Notes: generated from the sequence alone by a model not told the origin. Positions 16,456 through 26,750 are shown, numbered from the stretch's first letter. The stretch is 64,000 bases of DNA from Lentibacillus sp. JNUCC-1 (GCF_009741735.1 NZ_WHOH01000003.1:558001-622000); one strand, 5' to 3'. Program-made: numbers and translations.

Positions 16456-17625
16456 ATGGTGGAAACAACCCAATTTGACGAAAAAGCCCAAACAGCGTTA
16501 CGTATGCTGTTTGAAAAGTTCTGGATCCTGCGAAAGAAAGAACCGGATTTATATCAGCTTGTCCGCGAACGGGAGAAAGTGCTGAAACGGTATATCGACG
16601 ACAAATTTGGCTTTGATCTGATCGTCCACCAACATTTCATCAAGTTGGAAAAAATACCGGTCGAAACAAAAAGCTGGATGGGCATTCAATCGTTTCAGAC
16701 CCAGCAGGATTACGCCATATTTTGCTGTGCTTTGGCTTTTACAGAAAGCCGCAGTGTGGATGAACAATTTCTGCTGTCAGATATTTGCGAGGAGATCAAG
16801 GAATTGTATCCGGGTGAGGTTCCATTGGACTGGACGAATTACAATCACAGACGCGCTCTTGTTCGGGTCATCAAACAACTTGAGAAGTTAACCCTTCTTG
16901 CTGTGGTGGAAGGGGAGGTTGACCAGTTTGCCATGAACGAAGACCAGGAAGTGCTGTATGAAACAACCTTGTATGCACGCTACTTTATGCGCTCATACCC
17001 GAAAGACCTGACAGACTATGAATCTGCTCAAGATATTTTAATAAGTGAATGGGATAGAAACGCTGAAGACATAAGAAGGAAACGGGTATATCGAAAGCTG
17101 CTGACTTCCCCTGTCGTCCACAGGGAAAGTGAAGATGATCCTGATTTTGCGTATATCCGCAATTACCGAAACCGACTTCGGGATGATTTGGAAGCACACA
17201 CAATGTTTCGGCTTGAAATGTTTAAAAACGCAGCCATGCTCGTTGCAGATGAAAACAAACAAGAGCTCACGCTATTCCCGGATCAAAAAGCATTGATGGA
17301 TGTGGCGCTCCATGTGGCAGCTTACGTGCGTGATCATCGGGAGGTATATGCCCCGGATGAATTTGGGAGAATTCATGTGAGTCAGCTGACCTTGGAGCAG
17401 ATCGTTGCCAACACCCAGAACGAATACGGGAAAGGCTGGAGTAAGCTGTACCGAGAAGGCACCCCTGTCAGCGTGACACAAGATTTGATTGAGCTTCTGA
17501 GAGATTGGGAGATGCTGGAGGAAACGAAGGAAATGGATATCTATATCATTAAACCGCTTTTTGGCCGGGTTGCCGGACATTATCCTGCTGACTTTTTGCG
17601 GAAGGAGGAGATGCATCATGAATAA
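16456..17625 (+). CDS. jetB: Wadjet type II subunit JetB (KITE-like, TIGR02678 family)
   Basis: A 389-residue protein lying three bases behind jetA and overlapping jetC by eight. JetB corresponds to MukE in MukBEF: a winged-helix dimer that binds the kleisin. Visible are an N-terminal helical part (RMLFEKFWILRKKEPDLYQLVRE), a conserved DYAIFCCALAFTESR segment and a LTLEQIVANTQNEYGKGWSKLY segment. No catalytic motif is expected. The assignment depends on the set of neighbours. Confidence 0.82.
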   Translation: MVETTQFDEKAQTALRMLFEKFWILRKKEPDLYQLVREREKVLKRYIDDKFGFDLIVHQHFIKLEKIPVETKSWMGIQSFQTQQDYAIFCCALAFTESRSVDEQFLLSDICEEIKELYPGEVPLDWTNYNHRRALVRVIKQLEKLTLLAVVEGEVDQFAMNEDQEVLYETTLYARYFMRSYPKDLTDYESAQDILISEWDRNAEDIRRKRVYRKLLTSPVVHRESEDDPDFAYIRNYRNRLRDDLEAHTMFRLEMFKNAAMLVADENKQELTLFPDQKALMDVALHVAAYVRDHREVYAPDEFGRIHVSQLTLEQIVANTQNEYGKGWSKLYREGTPVSVTQDLIELLRDWEMLEETKEMDIYIIKPLFGRVAGHYPADFLRKEEMHHE

Positions 17626-20600
17626 GACGGCAAAATGGAAAATGAATCGTGCCGGATTGCTTAATTTCTGGTACTATGACAATGAGATTTTTGACTTTGC
17701 GGACGGTAAACTGCTGCTCAGAGGCAGCAATGGTTCCGGAAAATCGGTCACAATGCAAAGTCTGTTGCCCGTGCTTCTTGACGGACGCAAATCACCGGAC
17801 AGACTGGACCCATTTGGATCAAAAGCACGTCGGATGGAAGATTATCTGCTCGGTGAAAAAGACATTGTTGACAGGGACGAGCGTACTGGATATTTGTTTT
17901 TGGAATACAAACTCGCTGAAACAGGGCAATACATCACAACCGGTATTGGCATGCAGGCGCGCCGGCATAAGCCGATGAACGCCTGGTATTTCGTTATAAC
18001 AGATAACCGTCGCGTCGGGTATAGCATTGACCTGCATGAAACGGAACGGCACGCTGGAGAGAGTCAGGATGTGCCATTGTCCCGCACCCAGTTGGAAAAC
18101 CGGATCGGGGACGGCGGCAAAGTTGTCCGGACAGCTGGTGAATATAAGAAGCTCGTAAACAAATATATCTTTGGATTTGAAAACATTGAAGCGTACGATG
18201 ATTTGATCAAGCTGCTGATTCAGCTGCGGAGCCCTAAGCTTTCCAAGGAATTCAGACCGACAGCCATTTATGACATATTGGAAGCAGCGCTCCCGCCGAT
18301 TACCGACGATGACCTCAGACATTTATCAGATACAATTGAACATATGGATCAGACGAAACAGCAGATCGAACAGCTCGAGCGGGAACAAACCGCAGTGGAA
18401 AAATTGATTCATCGCTACCATGCTTATAATGAATACCGGTTGGCAGAAAGTGCCCAACACTTAAAGCGTGCTGAAAGTCAATATCATAAAGAAGGGCAGA
18501 CCTTGAAGGAGAAACGCCAAGGAATCACTGAACTTCAAACTGACGTTCAGACGATGACCGATCGTGCGACTCAACTTGATCAGCAAAAAGATGTGCTTGA
18601 ACAAAAGCGGGAGCGCCTGCAGCATCATAAAGTATGGCGTATGGAAAAGGAATTGTATGATGAACGGGCTGTGCTTGAAACGGTTCAGAAAGACCTGGAA
18701 AAACGGGATCAGGCTCTTACAAGTAAGAAACGTCAGGAACTTGATGTCAAGGAGATGAAAGAGGATCTCGAGATGTCAGTGGAAGCGGGCAGCGCCAATT
18801 TGTCCGATAGGCTTGTAGACATGCAGGCTGATGCCGAAGATGCTTCTTTTGATGGGCATGATGTCAATGAAGCTGATTTTAATCGTCATAAAGAGACGGC
18901 GCATGATTTTTCTGTTTGGCTAAAAGAAACGGATGCCCATTTTCAAAAGCTTGATGCCATCAGTGAAGAACTTCAAGTGTATGAACAGCTTAAAAGCGAG
19001 TTGACCAAATTGGACAAACAGGTCGCTGAAACACGGCAAGAGCTGGATCAAACCAAGCAGGAAGAACAGGACTGGCTTGCCATTTTTGAGAAAGACAAGC
19101 AAGCTCAGCTGCACAGCATTTATCAATGGACAGAAGATCATGCATTTTTGAGTATCCCTGAAGATGTGCTGCAGCAAACTTCCCGAAATATGTACAGCCT
19201 GTATGAACCGGTGAGCTATGAACAGGTCCGGACGCCGTTTGTAAAAGTCAGCAACGCCTATCAAATGAAAATCAATGAATCTATTGCAACCAAAAACAGC
19301 CGCATAAAATTACTCGAGGAGACGATTGAGGAAAAAGAAGCTGAACACGCCGAATGGGTGGCGAAAAAGGACCCGGAACCACCATTTCAACAAGCGACGA
19401 CCAAGCATGCACGGGCTGAGTTGAAGGCAAACGGTCAACGGTTTGTGCCATTGTATGAAGCTGTTGAGTTTCAGGATCACGTCACAGCTGATGTACGGCG
19501 ACATATAGAATCAGCGCTGATCGACACAGGCTTACTTGATGCGCTTATTGCTGATGAAAAGCTTACGATTACGCATGACCGTATCATCCAGCCTGCACCG
19601 CACATCATGGCACACACCCTTGCAGACTATCTTGTTCCTGATGAGGGCATTGATACAATCATACCTGCAGAGAAAGTGGATGATATTCTCCGCAGCATTC
19701 TCGTCGATCCAGATGGAACCGAAACGACAGCCATTAATGTTGATGGCACGTATCAGATTGGTTTAACAACTGGCCATGCCGTCTCGGTGGAAGAGGTTCG
19801 GTTTATCGGCAAAAAAGCACGTGAACGGTATCGTCAAACGCAAATCGAAGCCATTCGCACGGAAATCGCTGCACTCAAACAAGAACAGGAAACGATCAAT
19901 CATGCGATTAAGACATTAGAAACGGATATTGCCAATGCTGAGAAAGCGCTGGAAAGCTTTCCAGATGACGAGGATTTGCATGTCGCATTTTCACATGTGC
20001 AAGAGAAACGGTTTCATATCAACCAGCTCGATAAGCGTTTGCAAGGGCTGAATAACGACCTTCATCAGGCACACCAGACATTTCAGGAAACCAAGAGCAA
20101 GCTTGGTCGTTCGACAAGAGACCTGAACATCGAATTTTCCCGTCATGCCTACCTGCAGGCTAAAGAAATCATGCGTCGTTATGAAAAAGACCTGCAGCAG
20201 CTGATCACCGTTTATACAACCTATCAGCATCATCAGGCGAATCTGGCGAAAACGAACGGCCGACTTGAGGAACTTGCCAGCGAAGTGATCGAGCTCCAAG
20301 GTGATCTAAATGATTTGCACGACAGAAAAGCACGCACTGAGCAGAACATTCGTGAGATTGAACACCAGCTTGACATGGCCGATGCGGACACAATCAGAGA
20401 AGAAATCAGAACCGTTCAACAGCAGCTGAGTGCTACAGTTGCCGAACAGGATGAGATTAAGACAAAACTGCCGCAGAAAAAAGTTGATCAAACCAGGCTG
20501 GAAGAAGAAGCTGCAGATAAAGAACAGGCACAGACCTTTTGGGGTCACATGATTGAAGCGTGGTCCAATACGTTTCACCGTGAAGTCGACTTCGGTTTTA

Positions 20601-21783
20601 TCCCTGTACCTGATGAACTGGAAACACGTGGTGAGCAGCTGAACTGGATTTTGACCACGTACGAATCGGTTCTAAACGATAAGGACATGGCCAAAATTGA
20701 AGAACAGCTGACAAAGGTTTTCTATGAACAGCAATCAAATCTCATGGAATACCGCATGATTGATACAACCGACGCTGTTCGTTTTTCTGAATTTGAGTGG
20801 TTGACAGATGAATGGACAGAAGCCCAAACGATTCAGCTTGAGCATTGGAAGCAAAAAGCAACCCGTCGTTTGATTCAGCTTGACTTCCAAGGGAGACGTG
20901 TCAATCCATATTATATGGGAGACAAATTGGAAAGGGACCGCCTTCAACAGCAAACCATGCTGGATGATCAGGACCGTCAGTTATACGAGGATATTTTATT
21001 TGATTCGGTTGGCCGCAAACTGCGCAGTCGGATCAATCGAGCGGAAAAGTGGACCAAGGACATGGACAAATTGATGCAGAACACAGATTCATCCTCAGGT
21101 CTCACATTCAGCATTAAATGGAAGCCAAGAACCGCTGAAACGGAAACAGAACTTGATACAAAAGAATTGGTCGATTTGCTCAGACGCAATCCCCGTCTGT
21201 TAAAAGAAGCAGATATTGAGCGGGTAAGCGACCATTTCCGTTCCAAAATTGACCGAGCAAAAGAACTTGTCGACCTGGAAGGGGAAGGGAATACGCTTCT
21301 TCAAGTGCTGAAAGAAGTTCTTGACTATCGCAATTGGTTCTCGTTTGTGCTGTCCTATGAACGTATCGGTGAAAACAAGCGCGAGCTGACCAACCATGCT
21401 TTTTATCAATTCAGTGGCGGGGAAAAAGCAATGGCGATGTATATCCCACTGTTTACCGCTTGTTATTCCAGATACAGGGAAGCTGACGAGACGGCACCAT
21501 ATATTATTTCCCTTGATGAGGCCTTTGCGGGTGTCGATGAAAACAATATCCGGGAAATGTTTGAGATCGTGGAGCAGCTCGGTTTTGATTACATTATGAA
21601 TTCCCAGGTATTGTGGGGGATTATGATACGATTTCTCACTTGGCCATTTGTGAGCTTGTGCGACCGAGAAATGCCGCATTCGTCACAGTCGTCCGTTATT
21701 ATTGGGACGGTCAAAACCAACATTTGGTCCTCCCTGAAAGCAACCAAGAAAAGGGAACTGAAACCGTAACAACCGATATATAA
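17618..21783 (+). pseudogene. jetC: Wadjet type II SMC-like ATPase JetC (one-base frameshift near 3' end)
   Basis: The motor of the complex, an SMC/MukB-like ATPase of about 1388 residues once repaired. The N-terminal head has Walker A GSNGSGKS (residues 36-43). Two long coiled-coil arms flank a hinge-like region around residues 590-740. The C-terminal head has the signature FSGGEKAMAMY and Walker B YIISLDEAFAGVDE. At about 21612 a run of five G should be six: repaired, the frame reads WGDYDTISHLAICEL and ends at 21783; unrepaired, the last 50 or so residues are nonsense. The ATG at 17618 follows GGAGGAG and lies inside the end of jetB. Family knowledge: Wadjet extrudes loops on small circular DNA and recruits JetD to cut it. 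Confidence 0.85.
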
Positions 21784-21797
21784 AGGAGCCCAATATC

Positions 21798-23114
21798 GTG
21801 AATGAAATCAATGAAGCCGCTGCTTTTTTTAAGAGTGAACCGGCTTACAGCACCTTGTTTAAACAGTTCCGCAAAAAGTACGAATCACTCGGACGGATTG
21901 GCGGCACCGTTCCAACCAGCGTGCTCACAGCAGAGGAACTTGAAGAGATCGCCAGTTTTTTCGGTGTGCCTGCAGAACGACTGAAACGTAAAAAGGGGAT
22001 TTCCATGCTGGCGTTTGCGGAACAGCTTGAACAGACGAGATTTGCGGGAACGGATTTCAAAGCATTGCTTGATGCCTATTTCGATGAGACGATTATCTCG
22101 AAAAGAGCAGAACGTGAGCAGAAAGCCCAAGCGACACAACAATTTTTCGTGGAATTAAAAGCTGCCTATCCGGCTCTTGGTTTTTGGTTGGATCAGCTTT
22201 TAAATGGTAAGGGCCCAGGTCGGTGGATCGTGCAATTGGGACAGAAGCAACCTGAATATGCGGCTTCACTTATTGACCAGCTTCACGCAGCTTGGACAAA
22301 CATGCCCGCGACAGCAGAACGTTTGCCGATTTTTAGTGAACGGATTACCGGAGATCCTCATGCGTTTGACTTGCATACCGACCTTGGAAAAATGTTTTTG
22401 CATTTATTAACTGCAGCTGAGTCAATCGCCTTTAAAAAAATAGAGGCAGAAGAATTCGCCGCCACACCAACCAGCACGGAACGAATCAACGAATTATTGC
22501 AGACTTATCATATTTACCGTGATGATTTATTAAATTTTGTGACTTCTTCAGGATTGCTTGCAGAGACCGACGCTGGTATTCATCCTGTCTGGCAGGCAGC
22601 CGTACAGCAGAACACAGTGCAAATTGTACCGCTCAGAGAACTAACCGGACTGAAACGCATTTATCCTGCCAAGGGTGAGAAGCATGTTTGGGTTGTTGAA
22701 AATTCGGGGGTATGCGCAACCTTACTCGATCATGTTTCACATTCTCCAATCGTCTGTACAAATGGTCAATTTACATTGGCAGCCCTAATTTTAATGGATC
22801 GCCTTGTCGATGAAGGATGCACATTGTTCTACGCTGGTGATCTTGATCCCGAAGGCTTAGGTATGGCAGAGCGTTTGCTGGAACGCTATCCTGAAGGAGC
22901 AATCAGTCTGTGGTATATGGATCAGGAAGCATACAGATTCAGTAATCCGGTTAAACCGTTATCCGCAGAACGGTTGGAAAAGCTAAATAGTATCACACAT
23001 CAAACGTTGAAGCCTATCGCTAAAGACATGAGCGATCTTGGCAAAGCAGGTTATCAGGAATCCCTTGTGCATCTCATGACAGCGGATATGAAACAAAGGG
23101 GGAAAAAGACATGA
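21798..23114 (+). CDS. jetD: Wadjet type II nuclease JetD (TIGR02679, C-terminal DUF2399 Toprim)
   Basis: A 438-residue protein starting at GTG 21798 behind AAAGGAG, which overlaps the end of repaired jetC. The C-terminal third is a Toprim-like fold: VWVVENSGVCATLL (Glu of the motif), then LFYAGDLDPEGLGMAERLL with the metal-binding DxD, as in topoisomerase VI subunit A-related nucleases. The N-terminal part binds DNA. JetD makes the double-strand cut on DNA reeled in by JetABC. The toprim residues Glu, Asp and Asp are all present, so the enzyme looks active. Confidence 0.87.
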   Translation: MNEINEAAAFFKSEPAYSTLFKQFRKKYESLGRIGGTVPTSVLTAEELEEIASFFGVPAERLKRKKGISMLAFAEQLEQTRFAGTDFKALLDAYFDETIISKRAEREQKAQATQQFFVELKAAYPALGFWLDQLLNGKGPGRWIVQLGQKQPEYAASLIDQLHAAWTNMPATAERLPIFSERITGDPHAFDLHTDLGKMFLHLLTAAESIAFKKIEAEEFAATPTSTERINELLQTYHIYRDDLLNFVTSSGLLAETDAGIHPVWQAAVQQNTVQIVPLRELTGLKRIYPAKGEKHVWVVENSGVCATLLDHVSHSPIVCTNGQFTLAALILMDRLVDEGCTLFYAGDLDPEGLGMAERLLERYPEGAISLWYMDQEAYRFSNPVKPLSAERLEKLNSITHQTLKPIAKDMSDLGKAGYQESLVHLMTADMKQRGKKT

Positions 23115-23761
23115 CATCATCAACACATAAGCCAGAACCGCCTCGAGTCCCTGAGACCCTGCCGGAACTGGAATTAACATCTTTACTTAAAGATGAGGAA
23201 CATATCACCACCGGGATGGTTGAAGACGCTGAAATTGCTTACGAAACGGTTGATAAATTGTCGTTGGACACCATCATTTTCAAGAACACATCATTCATTG
23301 ACGTCTCCTTTTCAAATGTTGAACTCACTGATGTGGTATTTGAAAAGTGTGACCTCTCGAATGCCGATTTCAGTGATGGCATTTTTCACCGGGTTGAATT
23401 CCGCCAGTCCAAACTGATGGGCGCGAATTTGTCGGGATCATTCATGCGAAATGTTTTGTTTAAAGGATGTATGGCAGATATGGCTATGTTCGGTTTTACA
23501 GACAATAAGTATGTGCGGTTTCAAGACACAACTTTGAATCAAGCGGACTTCTATGAATGTGTTCTTAAAAAAACAGTTTACGAAAAGTGCCGTATGGATG
23601 GTGCTAACTTTGGAGGTACCAGTTTAGAGGGCGTTGATTTAAGTCGTTCTACTTTTGAAGAATTGACCATATCGCCGGAAAAAATCCCAGGGTGTATTGT
23701 GACACCAGAACAGGCTGTGGGGCTTTCCAAAGCACTGGGCCTAATCATTTCAGAAGAGTAA
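23111..23761 (+). CDS. Pentapeptide-repeat protein coupled to the Wadjet operon
   Basis: A 216-residue protein whose ATG overlaps the jetD stop at ATGA, so it is translationally coupled. After a 50-residue acidic N-terminus, repeats of the A(D/N)LXX kind run from about residue 53 to 180 (FKNTSF, VSFSNVEL, DVVFEKCDLSNADFSD, GANLSGS, QADFYE, GANFGGTSLEGVDLS). These fold as a right-handed quadrilateral beta-helix, which in Qnr and MfpA mimics duplex DNA. No signal peptide or membrane segment is seen. It is not one of the four known Wadjet components. Whether it modulates Jet proteins, gyrase, or is a passenger is unknown. Confidence 0.85.
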   Translation: MTSSTHKPEPPRVPETLPELELTSLLKDEEHITTGMVEDAEIAYETVDKLSLDTIIFKNTSFIDVSFSNVELTDVVFEKCDLSNADFSDGIFHRVEFRQSKLMGANLSGSFMRNVLFKGCMADMAMFGFTDNKYVRFQDTTLNQADFYECVLKKTVYEKCRMDGANFGGTSLEGVDLSRSTFEELTISPEKIPGCIVTPEQAVGLSKALGLIISEE

Positions 23762-23802
23762 TAAGCTCTGATACCTCACCGACCCATGTACACATATAAA
23801 GG

Positions 23803-23834
23803 AAAAGAGATCTCCCTTCCCGGGGATCTCTTTT
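23803..23834. terminator. Bidirectional terminator closing the Wadjet operon and the chemoreceptor gene
   Basis: AAAAGAGATC and GATCTCTTTT form a perfect stem, flanked by A and T runs so that it works on both strands between the convergent genes. Confidence 0.85.
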
Positions 23835-23843
23835 CGTATTACA

Positions 23844-25583
23844 TTATATTTTAAATTGCTTAACCATCTCATGTAATTCTTCAGCGAGTTTAGCGAGTTC
23901 GCTGGAGCTTGCGGTGACTTCTTCCATGGATGCGCTTGTTTGTTCTGATGAGGCAGACGTTTCTTCGATGCCGGCAGCGGATTCTTCAGAAATGGCAGCA
24001 ATGTCTTCAATTGAGCTGTTCATTTGCTGACTGCCGCCTGCTATGGAAGAAAGATTGTCTGTGACAGCGTTAATGCGTTCGGCCATATTGGTAATGGCCT
24101 CGTTAATTCCATGGAATTTCTCATCCGTTGCATTGATTTGTTTGGTGCCTTCCTCAACTTCTTTATACCCGTCTTCCAAGCGTGCAGTCACACTTCCAGA
24201 TTCAGATTGTATATGATCCACGATTCGAGTGATATCGGTAACAGATTCTGAGACTTGTTCAGCCAGCTTCCGGACTTCATCAGCCACTACAGCAAAACCT
24301 TTGCCATGTTCACCAGCTCTGGCCGCTTCAATGGCTGCATTCAGCGCAAGCAAATTAGTCTGTTCTGCGACGTCCTGAATAACCGCAACCAGTTTGGAAA
24401 TATCTTTAGTTTGGTTATCAAGCCCTTTTACCTTATCCACGGCGTCTTTAACAATGATGTCAATTTGATTCATTTGTGTTTTTGAGGCATCCATCAGTTC
24501 TGTCCCATCTTTTGTTAAAATGAGGACGTTCTCAGATTCGCTTTGGATCTGTTCACCATTTTCATTTGCTTCTTCGACGTATTTGGTAAATCGTTGTATA
24601 CCCGATGCCAAGTCACTTGCACTTGTCGCTTGTGTTTCAGCTCCTGTTGCCAATTCACTCATTGTGGCAGCGACCTGGTCAGAACCAGCTTTTACCTCAC
24701 TGGCTGATTGAGTAAGTTCTTCACTTTGACTCGAAAGCTGTTCAGATGCCTGTGACACCCCTGAAATCATATTCTTTAATTGATCCTGCATATGATTGAG
24801 AGCTTCCGCAAGCTGACCGGTTTCATCCTTTGCCTTTAGTAAAATGGGTTCATTGGTCAAGTCCCCGTCAGCCAGTTCATTCATTCTGACAGTGACTTTT
24901 TTAATCGGCTTAGTGATGCGATTTGCATAGAGCCAGATCAGGATCGATCCGAGTAAAAGAGCGACACCTGTTACAATGAAGATCACATTGAATATTTGTT
25001 CGGCTGGTTTGTTAAAATCCATCATATATGTACCGGCGACGACCGTCCATCCCCAGTTTGGATCTTCTTTAGAAAAAGCTACTTTTGGTTCTATTTGATC
25101 CTCGTTATTCGGCATCGGCCAAGAAAAATAAGTGAAGCCACCACCAGATTGCGCTTTTTTAATAAGCTGTTGTGTAGACTTAATCCCATCCGGATCGACT
25201 GTGTCCCAGCTGTTTTCACCTTCCAGGAAGGGATGCGCCATTTGTATGCCGTTTTCGTCTAAGATGAACATATACCCGTGGTCACCCAAGTCAATTTGCG
25301 GGTTGATTGGACGTGTACCATCATTATCCATTTCACCGAGAATCGTTTTCTTCACTTCTTCTTGCGCATTTTCCAGTGATAAAGAGCCGTTTTCAACTTC
25401 TCGGTTCAGAGAGTCAATCATCTCAACTGTCATTTCCACACTGTTCTTTAAATTGGTTTTCCCAAGTTCATTTAAACTCTGTTCACTTTTTTGATAGCTG
25501 AAAACCCCTAAAATAATTAAAGGAATCGTAAGTATTACAATAGAAACGAGAATAAGTTTTGATTTGATAGAATTGAATTTCAT
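23844..25583 (-). CDS. Methyl-accepting chemotaxis protein with periplasmic-type Cache domain
   Basis: This 579-residue receptor has an N-terminal membrane helix ([21 protein letters not shown]), an extracellular Cache domain with the sCache_2 signature [13 protein letters not shown] and [13 protein letters not shown], a second helix near residue 205 ([19 protein letters not shown]), a HAMP domain, and a coiled-coil signalling region with the invariant hairpin tip [19 protein letters not shown]. It ends in a methylated helix and an ...[10 protein letters not shown] tail. The ligand is not known; sCache_2 domains often bind small organic acids. The ATG at 25583 follows GGATG. It lies 37 nt behind cheX and is presumably co-transcribed from the sigma-D promoter upstream of cheX. 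Confidence 0.92.
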   Translation of the reverse strand: MKFNSIKSKLILVSIVILTIPLIILGVFSYQKSEQSLNELGKTNLKNSVEMTVEMIDSLNREVENGSLSLENAQEEVKKTILGEMDNDGTRPINPQIDLGDHGYMFILDENGIQMAHPFLEGENSWDTVDPDGIKSTQQLIKKAQSGGGFTYFSWPMPNNEDQIEPKVAFSKEDPNWGWTVVAGTYMMDFNKPAEQIFNVIFIVTGVALLLGSILIWLYANRITKPIKKVTVRMNELADGDLTNEPILLKAKDETGQLAEALNHMQDQLKNMISGVSQASEQLSSQSEELTQSASEVKAGSDQVAATMSELATGAETQATSASDLASGIQRFTKYVEEANENGEQIQSESENVLILTKDGTELMDASKTQMNQIDIIVKDAVDKVKGLDNQTKDISKLVAVIQDVAEQTNLLALNAAIEAARAGEHGKGFAVVADEVRKLAEQVSESVTDITRIVDHIQSESGSVTARLEDGYKEVEEGTKQINATDEKFHGINEAITNMAERINAVTDNLSSIAGGSQQMNSSIEDIAAISEESAAGIEETSASSEQTSASMEEVTASSSELAKLAEELHEMVKQFKI

Positions 25584-25619
25584 ATAAAACATCCTTTATA
25601 TCTTGGTGTGTAAAACTTT

Positions 25620-26087
25620 TTAATCTAGCATTAAATAAACGGACAGATCACCGGCTTGCTCAAATGCGGTTGTAACTTTGATCGCCAGTTTGTATCCTGA
25701 AATGACAGTATTGCCCTGCAGCAATGTTGGAGCGGTGATATTAATATGGACCTCGTTTGCTGATATAAACGTCGAAAGACCACCTGCAATCATATTGCCA
25801 AGCTCTCCGCTGAACGAAGGCAGCATATCGTCTTCAAGTGGCATTCCAAACATGGCTTTTCCAATTGCACGAAATGTATTGGAATGGCCGGAAAGGACAA
25901 GCTTACCTCCAACATCACCAGTAATCCCAATTAATACGCCGTATTCCATTGAAAAAGTATTTCCTTGCATTTCTGCCTTTCCGGTATTGTGCTGCAAAGG
26001 AATGATGTTTTTCATTGAAGCATTCGTGCCGTTTAGTAATAAAGTTATCGCTTTGCTGTGCTGTTTCTCAGCGGTACTGCTCGCCAT
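25620..26087 (-). CDS. cheX: CheX-type CheY-P phosphatase
   Basis: This 155-residue protein has the CheC/CheX/FliY fold with a single active helix, SGELGNMIAGGLSTF, which holds the ExxN pair that attacks phospho-CheY. CheX dimers remove phosphate from CheY and end the chemotactic signal. B. subtilis lacks CheX and uses CheC and FliY, so this is an extra or alternative phosphatase. The ATG at 26087 is placed by AGGAGG seven bases before it; the longer open frame upstream has no ribosome site and includes the sigma-D promoter. Confidence 0.85.
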   Translation of the reverse strand: MASSTAEKQHSKAITLLLNGTNASMKNIIPLQHNTGKAEMQGNTFSMEYGVLIGITGDVGGKLVLSGHSNTFRAIGKAMFGMPLEDDMLPSFSGELGNMIAGGLSTFISANEVHINITAPTLLQGNTVISGYKLAIKVTTAFEQAGDLSVYLMLD

Positions 26088-26124
26088 GTAGTAACCTCCT
26101 GCTGTTATTTTGAGCCTATCTACA

Positions 26125-26151
26125 TTATCGGCGAAATTCGACAAGTCTTTA
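26125..26151 (-). promoter_or_regulatory. Sigma-D promoter of cheX-MCP
   Basis: On the reverse strand TAAA, a 15-nt spacer and GCCGATAA match the sigma-D consensus TAAA-N15-GCCGATAT with one mismatch. It lies 38 nt before the cheX start codon. Confidence 0.85.
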
Positions 26152-26322
26152 TGCCTTTTTACAGCCACATTACTTTTTTAACGAAATTGTAACATCTGAA
26201 AAAAATTCTCTTCAGAAACCATCATCCGTTACGATTGAAAAAACCAACAAAATCAAACATAATTAAACACATGATGCGAACCTAGACATAGAAAAGACTG
26301 GAAATGACTGCTTCTGGCAACC

Positions 26323-26436
26323 GCTCGGGGAAAACACTCCGCGTCCAGTGGGCGCTGATGAGCCTCCTCGCGCTGCGCGCTGCGGGGTCTCATCTAGGCT
26401 TTTGCTCCCACGGGAGTCTCCGTGTTTTCCCCGAGC
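26323..26436. repeat. Dispersed palindromic repeat, complete copy (114 bp)
   Basis: The ends are inverted: GCTCGGGGAAAACAC at 26323-26337 and GTGTTTTCCCCGAGC at 26422-26436, 15 of 15 bases. The left 85 bases match the truncated copy at 1-79 in opposite orientation. It has no coding capacity of note and lies in the 660-bp gap between the cheX promoter and pcp. It resembles a miniature inverted-repeat or REP-like element; no flanking target duplication is evident. Confidence 0.8.
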
Positions 26437-26500
26437 TCGATTATAGCGTATAAATGTCCCAGATGAATATGTGTGCAGAGCTGTCCAACCCACTGATTAA

Positions 26501-26676
26501 CATAGAGTGATTGAAGCGAAGGGAAGTCGCTCCCTGAGGGGGATAGCACGAGTCCGAAGTCCCCACAGTGTTATATTAAGGAGGGTCGACTAAAAACCGC
26601 CATTTGCGGGCAACGTCGACATACCCCTTGGCGGGGCAAGGAGGCCGTGCCCGCGGCAAAGAAGACACTGTGAAAA
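26501..26676. repeat. Hairpin-rich GC element: decayed repeat or structured RNA
   Basis: An outer 8-bp pair CACAGTGT (26564-26571) with ACACTGTG (26665-26672) encloses four small stems: GTCGAC 26585/26615, CCGC/GCGG 26597/26606, CCCC/GGGG 26624/26633 and GCCG/CGGC 26644/26654. The flanking left part (GAAGCGAAGGGAAGTCGC...) and the AGGAGGCC..GCCCGCGGC segment echo the dispersed repeat at 26323, so it could be a related but diverged element. There is no ORF with a ribosome site. The rest of the 26169-26750 gap shows nothing recognisable except the pcp ribosome site. Confidence 0.5.
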
Positions 26677-26750
26677 TGGTTTTCTTGAATGGTGTCAGTG
26701 TGCGTAATAGTCATCTATATGAAGTCAGATATAAAAAGGAGTTTTAACGT

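Noticed and set aside
21600..21783. Natural inactivation of the Wadjet ATPase by frameshift
   Set aside because: One G restored in a G5 run gives the conserved tail, and secA, ftsX and others show the same one-base losses, so an error is the simpler reading.
23111..23761. Calling the pentapeptide protein a Qnr quinolone-resistance determinant
   Set aside because: It has the repeat fold, but pentapeptide proteins are numerous and I see no feature specific to Qnr; context points to Wadjet.
26263..26493. 76-residue reverse ORF over the repeat
   Set aside because: It is a by-product of the GC-rich palindrome, with no ribosome site and low-complexity translation.
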